A stretch of 45,094 nt of DNA from Ferrovibrio sp046294345 (lineage in GTDB: Bacteria; Pseudomonadota; Alphaproteobacteria; Ferrovibrionales; Ferrovibrionaceae): positions 1-45,094 of the forward strand of contig JBKBJT010000028.1 in NCBI GenBank assembly GCA_046294345.1, given 5' to 3'. The translations under genes were made by a program, and so were the position numbers. Positions 40,215 to 45,094 of the stretch are shown here, in pieces (within the stretch, counting starts at the first letter, position 1; every line of letters starts with the position of its first letter). The notes beneath the pieces are model-generated. The model was not told the DNA's origin. It was given only the letters and a program-made list of their open reading frames with translations, and did no database searches.

Positions 40215-41579
40215 TCAGATCAGACCATAGGCACGGGCGAACAGCTCGACCGGATGATCGGCCTTGGCCGGAAGGTTGAAGCCTTCCTTGTCCTTGCCCT
40301 CGCGCTCCATGCCCTGGCGGATATGGATCGCCGCCAGCGGGCATTCGGACGCGATATGCGCCTTGTTTTCCTTCACCGCCGTGCGCGCCACCGGCTTGCC
40401 CACCTTCATGCCGACCTCGAAGAACTCCTTGCGCACGCCCCAGCTGCCGCCATGGCCGGCGCAGCGTTCGATCACGGCCAGATCCTGGCCCGGCTTCATC
40501 TCGGGGATCAGCTTCATCAGCTCGGTGGCCTTGGCGCCCATATTCTGCGCGCGGGCATGGCAGGCCAGATGCAGCGTGACGCCGCCTTCCAACGGCTTGA
40601 GCCCCGGCGCGAGGCCTTCCTTCCTGGCGATGTCGACGATGTATTCCGAGATATCGAAGGTGGCCTGCGCCAGCTTCTTGATCAGCGGATCATTGGGAAG
40701 GATCAGCGGCCATTCGAATTTCAGCATCAGCGCGCAGCTCGGCACCAGCGCCACGATGTCGTAGCCCTGGTCGATCAGCGGCGCGAAGGCCTCGGCCACG
40801 ACGCGGGCCTTTTTCGCCACGTCGTCGATATCGCCCTGCTCCAGCCGCGGCATGCCGCAGCAGCCGGGATATTCCACCCGCAGGTCGACACCGTTATGGG
40901 CGAGGATCTTCTGCGCGGCGATGCCGATATCGGGGTTGTTGTAGTTGCCGAAGCAGGTGGCGTAGATCGCCGCCTTGCGTTTGCCATAGGCCGGCGCGGT
41001 CGTGTTGATCGCCGCCGGTTCGGATTTGGCGCGCGCCACCAGCGTCTTTGAATTGAATTTCGGCAGCTCGGCATCGTGATGGACATCCATCACTTTTTCC
41101 ATGATCGGCCGCGTCAGGCCGTTGCCACGTTCGGATGCCCAGTTGGCAATCGGCGCGACCAGGCCGGCCAGCTTGCCATTGCGGTCGGTCTGCGAAAGCT
41201 GGTCGCCGATCGCATCCTTGTGGCCGTGATGCCGCTCGGCCGCGCGGTAGCGCAGCATCAGATGCGGGAAATCGAGATTGAACTCATGCGGCGGCACATA
41301 GGGACATTTGGTCATGTAGCACAGATCGCAGAGCGTGCAGGCATCCACGATCGGCTTGAAATCCTTCGAGTCCACCTCGTCCAGCTCGCCGGTGGGCGAG
41401 GCGTCGACCAGATCGAACAGGCGCGGAAAGGAATCGCACAGGTTGAAGCAGCGGCGGCACCCATGGCAGATGTCGAGCACGCGCCGCATCTCGGCGTCGA
41501 GCTTTTCCAGATCGTAGAAATCGGGATTCTGCCAGTCCAGCGGATGCCGGGTCGGCGCCTCGAGGCTGCCTTCGCGCAT
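40215..41579 (-). CDS. Heterodisulfide reductase-like Fe-S (CCG domain) oxidoreductase
   Basis: Protein of 454 residues with two N-terminal 4Fe-4S motifs (CHGCRRCFNLCDSFP, about 38-52, and CTLCDLCYMTKCP, about 81-93) and two CCG-type domains (CC-x-G: PGCCGMPRLEQG and ERCAGHGGSWGVRKEF) like GlpC and HdrB subunits. It could pass electrons between a quinone or ferredoxin and a soluble partner. The neighbouring rubrerythrin suggests it is the electron source for peroxide reduction, which is an inference. A perfect 12-bp hairpin lies in the 91-base gap after the rubrerythrin gene. The start ATG 41579 is supported by alignment of the first motif. Confidence 0.9.
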   Translation of the reverse strand: MREGSLEAPTRHPLDWQNPDFYDLEKLDAEMRRVLDICHGCRRCFNLCDSFPRLFDLVDASPTGELDEVDSKDFKPIVDACTLCDLCYMTKCPYVPPHEFNLDFPHLMLRYRAAERHHGHKDAIGDQLSQTDRNGKLAGLVAPIANWASERGNGLTRPIMEKVMDVHHDAELPKFNSKTLVARAKSEPAAINTTAPAYGKRKAAIYATCFGNYNNPDIGIAAQKILAHNGVDLRVEYPGCCGMPRLEQGDIDDVAKKARVVAEAFAPLIDQGYDIVALVPSCALMLKFEWPLILPNDPLIKKLAQATFDISEYIVDIARKEGLAPGLKPLEGGVTLHLACHARAQNMGAKATELMKLIPEMKPGQDLAVIERCAGHGGSWGVRKEFFEVGMKVGKPVARTAVKENKAHIASECPLAAIHIRQGMEREGKDKEGFNLPAKADHPVELFARAYGLI

Positions 41580-41616
41580 GGTCGTCTCCGGAAATGCGGG
41601 TGCGTCTACGGGAAAG

Positions 41617-41642
41617 GCCCGGAGTCCGAGCGGACTCCGGGC
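41617..41642 (-). terminator. Perfect 12-bp hairpin between rubrerythrin and Fe-S oxidoreductase genes
   Basis: GCCCGGAGTCCG and CGGACTCCGGGC form a perfect stem with a 2-base loop. On the minus strand it is followed by CTTTCCCG, a weak U-rich run. It could be a partial terminator that lets only some transcripts reach the oxidoreductase gene, or an RNA-stabilising 3' end for the rubrerythrin message. The gap 41580-41670 holds no gene. Confidence 0.6.
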
Positions 41643-41670
41643 GGTACGTCACCTTTGAAACGCGCGGCGA

Positions 41671-42090
41671 TCAGCCGAGCGTGTCGAGCGCCTTCTGGAA
41701 ACGGCCGGCATGGCTCTTTTCGGCCTTGGCCAGCGTCTCGAACCATTCCGCGATCTCGTCGAAGCCTTCGTCGCGGGCGGTCTTGGCCATGCCGGGATAC
41801 ATGTCGGTGTATTCGTGGGTCTCACCGGCAACGGCGGCCTTCAGGTTGTCGGCCGTGGCGCCGATCGGCAGATCGGTGGCCGGGTCGCCGACTTCGGCCA
41901 TGAATTCGAGATGGCCGTGGGCATGGCCGGTCTCGCCTTCCGCGGTGGAGCGGAATACGGCGGCAACGTCGTTGTAGCCTTCCACGTCGGCCTTCTGGGC
42001 GAAGTAGAGGTAGCGGCGGTTCGCCTGGCTTTCACCGGCGAAGGCTTCCTTCAGGTTATTGTGGGTCTTGGTGCCTTTGAGTGCGGGCAT
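41671..42090 (-). CDS. Rubrerythrin (di-iron domain only)
   Basis: Ferritin-like protein of 139 residues that reduces hydrogen peroxide at a di-iron site. Metal-ligand residues are visible: E20, E53 with H56 (EGETGH), E90 and E93 (GETHEY), and E124 with H127 (AEKSH). The C-terminal rubredoxin domain of classical rubrerythrin is absent. ATG 42090 has a strong AAGGAGG Shine-Dalgarno. A good promoter and an Irr-type box lie upstream; the oxidoreductase and DUF3501 follow. Roles in peroxide or iron-linked stress are likely. Confidence 0.93.
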   Translation of the reverse strand: MPALKGTKTHNNLKEAFAGESQANRRYLYFAQKADVEGYNDVAAVFRSTAEGETGHAHGHLEFMAEVGDPATDLPIGATADNLKAAVAGETHEYTDMYPGMAKTARDEGFDEIAEWFETLAKAEKSHAGRFQKALDTLG

Positions 42091-42213
42091 GGCTGGTCCT
42101 CCTTGTTCTTCCCTGCATACCGCCGGGGCCGGGTTGGCCCCGGGGCGGGCGTCCCGCTCCGGCCCCCCACTGCCAATGGGGGGGCAGCGGGACAGAGATT
42201 CGGGACGCTGCGG

Positions 42214-42241
42214 ATTATGGACTGGCGCCCTTCACTGTCAA
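42214..42241 (-). promoter_or_regulatory. Promoter of the rubrerythrin operon
   Basis: On the minus strand, TTGACA (42241-42236) is followed after 16 bases by CATAAT (42219-42214), near-perfect sigma-70-type elements for this GC-rich genome. Transcription would start about 42207, giving a leader of roughly 115 bases. Confidence 0.7.
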
Positions 42242-42246
42242 GGTTT

Positions 42247-42263
42247 TTTGGAATTGTTCTAAT
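42247..42263. promoter_or_regulatory. Irr (iron control element) box upstream of rubrerythrin
   Basis: TTTGGAATTGTTCTAAT matches the Irr/ICE palindrome TTTAGAA-N3-TTCTAAA with one change in each arm. It ends 5 bases before the -35 element of the rubrerythrin promoter (centre about -48 from the predicted start) and lies between irr and its putative target. Iron/heme-status control of the operon is therefore likely. From this position it could activate or block polymerase; the sequence does not say which. Confidence 0.72.
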
Positions 42264-42264
42264 T

Positions 42265-42287
42265 CATGACGGCTCGATACCGTCATG
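42265..42287. other. Perfect 8-bp inverted repeat after irr
   Basis: CATGACGG / CCGTCATG with a 7-base loop lies between the irr stop and the Irr box. It could form the irr transcript's 3' hairpin or be a second regulator site. No U-tract follows on the minus strand. Confidence 0.45.
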
Positions 42288-42305
42288 CCGCCAGACGAGA
42301 GCGGA

Positions 42306-42725
42306 TCAGTCTTCCAGCCGCACGATCACGTCGACCCGGGCGATCCTGGCGCCGTCGGGTGCCGACGGCAGGCGGGCCACGGCGACCTCGGTTTCCGGGA
42401 TGTCGCGCAGTTCGCCGGTCCGCTCGTAATAGAAGTGGTGATGGGCCGACAGGTTGGTGTCGAAATAGGCCCGGCCGGCATCGACGGTCACCATGCGGAG
42501 CAATCCGGCGGCGGTGAACTGGTGCAGGCAGTTATAGACCGTGGCCAGCGACAGGCGGGCGCCGCGTTCGGCCGCTTCGGTGAACAGGCTTTCCGCCGTC
42601 ACATGCCGGTTGCCGCGCGAAAACAGGATCTCGGCCAGCACCAGGCGCTGGCGCGTGGTGCGCAGGCCGGCGGCCCGCAGCTGTTCGGCGGCGGCCCGGA
42701 AACGGGGTTCGATCACCTTGGTCAT
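42306..42725 (-). CDS. irr: Iron response regulator Irr (Fur family)
   Basis: Fur-family repressor of 139 residues. Winged-helix part LRTTRQRLVLAEILFS, then LATVYNCLHQFTAAGLLR, and the dimer domain. Three consecutive histidines (about 95-97, SAHHHFYYE) mark Irr, where they take part in heme or metal sensing. Irr senses heme status in alphaproteobacteria and controls iron and heme genes. ATG 42725 is preferred: a TATATA box (42734-42739) ends 8 bases before it, suggesting a leaderless transcript. The ATG at 42734 would sit inside that box. The divergent fabA neighbour is usual for irr. Confidence 0.93.
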   Translation of the reverse strand: MTKVIEPRFRAAAEQLRAAGLRTTRQRLVLAEILFSRGNRHVTAESLFTEAAERGARLSLATVYNCLHQFTAAGLLRMVTVDAGRAYFDTNLSAHHHFYYERTGELRDIPETEVAVARLPSAPDGARIARVDVIVRLED

Positions 42726-42870
42726 GATTTGCATATATAGCAGGATCGCGCCGCCGGCCACAGGAATGTCATACTTGGCCGTTCCCGGCCATTTTCCGGG
42801 GCAGAATCCGGTTTCGGCCGGGCGAAAGGCCGGACGGACGGCACAGATGTAACAAAGTGCAACGAAACTG

Positions 42871-42898
42871 TTGCGACCGGGCCCCGGATCACTACATT
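42871..42898 (+). promoter_or_regulatory. Candidate fabA promoter
   Basis: TTGCGA (42871-42876) and TACATT (42893-42898) with a 16-base spacer lie 163 bases upstream of fabA, in a 336-base gap (42726-43061) that contains no convincing gene. The rest of the gap, up to 43061, is GC-rich with a local inverted GCAGCTGCTGCGGCAGC stretch; no riboswitch or repressor site was recognised. Confidence 0.4.
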
Positions 42899-43061
42899 GT
42901 GGCCGGAAGGCGAAGGATGGCCCGCTATTTATGGTCTGGAGCAGCTGCTGCGGCAGCGGCCCGGCCGGCAGGCCAGCGGGAGGATTTGCCGGCCAATCGG
43001 GCCTTGCACGGCGCAATCGTTGCCCGGCAGGCATTGCTAACGGGGTTGAGGGTTTCCCAAC

Positions 43062-43586
43062 GTGGAACAGAAGAACAGTTACAGCTACGAGGATCTTCTT
43101 GCTTGCGCGCATGGCAAGCTGTTCGGCGAGGGCAATGCCCGCCTGCCGCTGCCGCCCATGCTGATGCTGGATCGCATTGTGAAGATCGTCAGCGACGGCG
43201 GTAAATACGGCAAGGGCGAAATCGAGGCCGAACTCGATATCAAGCCCAACCTGTGGTTCTTCCCCTGCCATTTCGAGAACGACCCGATCATGCCGGGCTG
43301 CCTGGGGCTCGATGGCATGTGGCAGCTGGTCGGTTTTTTCCTGGGCTGGATGAAGGCGCCTGGCCGCGGCCGCGCGCTCAGCGTCGGCGAGGTGAAATTC
43401 TCCGACATGGTGACCCCGGCGGCGAAGAAGATCACCTACAAGATCGATATCAAGAAGCTGCTGCTGCGCAAGTTCGGCATCGCCATCGCGGATGGCACCA
43501 TGTATATCGACGGCAAACCGGCCTACGAATGCAAGGACATGCGCGTCGGCGTTTTCCCCGATGGCATGGCGCCGGCCGCCACGTAA
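43062..43586 (+). CDS. fabA: 3-hydroxydecanoyl-ACP dehydratase/isomerase FabA
   Basis: FabA dehydrates 3-hydroxydecanoyl-ACP and isomerises it to the cis-3 form, starting unsaturated fatty acid synthesis. The 174 residues show the active-site pair H70 and D84 (PCHFENDPIMPGCLGLD), at the same numbers as in the E. coli enzyme. The start is GTG 43062, with GAGGG nine to ten bases upstream; no in-frame ATG gives the usual MEQ-type N terminus. It is divergent from irr and followed by fabB 121 bases later. Together with fabB it is essential for the unsaturated branch. Confidence 0.95.
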   Translation: MEQKNSYSYEDLLACAHGKLFGEGNARLPLPPMLMLDRIVKIVSDGGKYGKGEIEAELDIKPNLWFFPCHFENDPIMPGCLGLDGMWQLVGFFLGWMKAPGRGRALSVGEVKFSDMVTPAAKKITYKIDIKKLLLRKFGIAIADGTMYIDGKPAYECKDMRVGVFPDGMAPAAT

Positions 43587-43707
43587 CAGCCGGCCCAAGT
43601 AACAGCCAGCAAGGGGCTGCGTCGGATTATCAAGCGGGTGCAATGACTGCGGCTGCCGGATTGGCTTTACCTGCGATCCGGCCCGCATCCTGAGGAGTTT
43701 CACGCCC

Positions 43708-44940
43708 ATGCGTCGTGTCGTCGTTACCGGTATCGGGATCACCTCGTCCATCGGCAACAATGTCGAGGAAGTGGCCGACAGCCTGAAGGCCGGCCGTTCC
43801 GGCATCGTATTCGCCGAGGATTACGCCCGGCTCGGTTTCCGCAGCCAGGTGCATGGCACCGTCAAGATCGACCTTGATGCCGCGGTCGACCGGCGCCAGA
43901 AGCGTTTCATGGGCGACGGCGCGGCCTATGCCTATCTGGCGATGGAACAGGCCATCGCCGATAGCGGCCTGGAACAGGGCGATATCGTCAATCCGCGCAC
44001 CGGCCTGATCGTCGGTTCGGGCGGCGCCTCGACCAGGAACCTGGTCGCCGCCGCCGACATCGTGCGCGAAAAGGGCGGCCCGAAGAAGATCGGCCCCTTC
44101 ATGGTGCCGCGCACCATGTCGAGCACCTGCTCGGCCGTGCTGTCCACCGCCTTCAAGATCAAGGGCGTGAACTATTCGATCAGTTCGGCCTGCTCGACCT
44201 CGGCGCATTGCATCGGCAATGCCGCCGAACTGATCCAGCTCGGCAAGCAGGACGTGATCTTTGCCGGCGGCGGCGAGGAACTGGACTGGACGCTCAGCTG
44301 CCTGTTCGACGCCATGCCGGCGATGTCCTCATCGTTCAACGCCACGCCCGAGCGCGCCTCGCGCGCCTATGACAAGGATCGCGACGGCTTCGTGATCGCC
44401 GGCGGCGGCGGCATCGTGATCATGGAAGAGCTGGAGCATGCCAAGGCGCGCGGCGCCAAAATCTATGCCGAGCTGGTCGGCTACGGCGCCACCTCGGACG
44501 GCGCCGACATGGTCGCCCCCTCGGGCGAAGGCGCGGTGCGCTGCATGCAGATGGCCCTGGCCGAAAGCGCGCGCGGCAGCAACGCGCCGATCGACTACAT
44601 CAACACCCACGGCACTTCGACGCCGGCGGGCGACATCACCGAACTGAACGCGATCCGCGAGGTGTTCGGAGAGGCCGTGCCGGCAATCAGTTCGACCAAG
44701 TCGCTGACCGGCCACAGCCTGGGCGCCGCCGGCGTGCAGGAAGCCATCTACAGCATGCTGATGATGCGCGACAACTTCATCGCCGCCTCGGCCAATATCG
44801 AAAACCTCGACCCGGGCGCCGAAGGCTTCCCGATCGTGCGCGAACGCCGCGACAACGTGACGCTGAACCGTGTGATGTCGAATTCCTTCGGCTTCGGCGG
44901 CACCAACGCGTCGCTGGTGTTCCAGCGCTACGAGGCCTGA
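43708..44940 (+). CDS. fabB: 3-oxoacyl-ACP synthase I FabB
   Basis: Condensing enzyme of 410 residues that elongates the cis-unsaturated acyl-ACP made by FabA. The catalytic Cys is C162 in SISSACSTSAHCIG; the two active-site histidines are H301 (NTHGTSTP) and H336 (TGHSLGAAG). The N terminus RRVVVTGIGITSSIGN is typical of KAS I. ATG 43708 is preceded by GAGGAG. The gap to fabI is 55 bases, so fabA-fabB-fabI are likely a single unit. Confidence 0.96.
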   Translation: MRRVVVTGIGITSSIGNNVEEVADSLKAGRSGIVFAEDYARLGFRSQVHGTVKIDLDAAVDRRQKRFMGDGAAYAYLAMEQAIADSGLEQGDIVNPRTGLIVGSGGASTRNLVAAADIVREKGGPKKIGPFMVPRTMSSTCSAVLSTAFKIKGVNYSISSACSTSAHCIGNAAELIQLGKQDVIFAGGGEELDWTLSCLFDAMPAMSSSFNATPERASRAYDKDRDGFVIAGGGGIVIMEELEHAKARGAKIYAELVGYGATSDGADMVAPSGEGAVRCMQMALAESARGSNAPIDYINTHGTSTPAGDITELNAIREVFGEAVPAISSTKSLTGHSLGAAGVQEAIYSMLMMRDNFIAASANIENLDPGAEGFPIVRERRDNVTLNRVMSNSFGFGGTNASLVFQRYEA

Positions 44941-44995
44941 CCGCTTCCTTTCATCTGCCCAAAACAGAAACCTCCTTCCTTTCCGGATTTCCGAT

Positions 44996-45094
44996 ATGAC
45001 CGAAATGCGCGCGTTGATGAGTGGCAAGCGCGGCCTCATCATGGGGGTCGCCAACGATCACTCGATCGCCTGGGGCATAGCCGAGATGCTGCAC
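44996..45094 (+). CDS. fabI: Enoyl-ACP reductase FabI, N-terminal part
   Basis: The first 33 codons of FabI are in the window: after MTEMRALMSG comes KRGLIMGVANDHSIAWGIA, the NAD-binding start of the FabI short-chain dehydrogenase fold (G-V-A-N-D-x-S-I-A-W-G). It reduces the enoyl-ACP to complete each elongation cycle and is the target of triclosan in other bacteria. The gene continues past the window edge. It lies 55 bases after fabB, in keeping with the usual fabA-fabB-fabI order. Confidence 0.92.
   Translation, partial: MTEMRALMSGKRGLIMGVANDHSIAWGIAEMLH

Noticed and set aside
42857..43204. A 115-codon frame between irr and fabA
   Set aside because: It overlaps fabA out of frame, has no Shine-Dalgarno, and the product is arginine/alanine-rich without motifs.

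Overview
This GC-rich window (about 65% G+C by eye) looks like chromosome of an alphaproteobacterium, probably of the Rhodospirillales or a close relative. The basis is the irr-fabA-fabB-fabI neighbourhood, the rsmI-yraN-gshB block, a DUF2336 protein, an NsrR/NnrS nitric-oxide cluster and the style of the Irr, NsrR and B12 control sites. The genus cannot be fixed from the sequence alone. I saw no rRNA, tRNA, CRISPR array, transposase or integrase.

Layout. 1-3862: the last codons of an unknown gene, then two tandem paralogous membrane histidine kinases. 3903-7961 (minus strand): an alpha/beta hydrolase, a DUF2336 protein, a SAM methyltransferase, and a low-GC restriction-modification pair (BglII-like endonuclease plus MT-A70 adenine methyltransferase). 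7991-13137: gshB, a SirB1/transglutaminase-like protein, a BON-domain lipoprotein, yraN, rsmI and, head-to-head with rsmI, an LppC/LpoA-like lipoprotein. 13310-14361: a receiver protein and an HPt-like protein that both appear to have lost their phosphorylation residue.

14366-32319 is a large cobalamin locus. hupE and a TauE-type permease run left. A promoter and cobalamin riboswitch face right into a nearly gapless operon: cobW-cobN-cobO-cbiX-cobH-cobL-cobI-cbiG/cobJ-cobM, ending with a chagasin-like (I42) lipoprotein. cobK-cbiD and cobA-cobB complete it and diverge from a short region with a perfect 9-bp inverted repeat. The enzymes fit the early-cobalt-insertion ('anaerobic') route (CbiX, CbiD, CbiG, CbiET), yet the late-insertion chelatase subunit CobN is also present and cobS, cobT, cobG and cobF are not in the window.

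32430-34357 holds a PAS-only and a GAF-only sensor protein and an SH3-domain protein. 34361-37494 is a nitric-oxide/nitrosative-stress unit: nsrR divergent from fdxA, a small membrane protein, nnrS and a group III truncated haemoglobin, with NsrR-like operators between nsrR and fdxA. 37497-39430 has a GST divergent from a TetR regulator and a PPOX flavoprotein. 39482-39556 is a REP-like repeat.

39567-42725 (minus strand) is irr followed by rubrerythrin, an Fe-S CCG-domain oxidoreductase and DUF3501. A near-consensus Irr box sits just upstream of the rubrerythrin promoter. The window ends with fabA, fabB and the start of fabI for unsaturated fatty acid synthesis.
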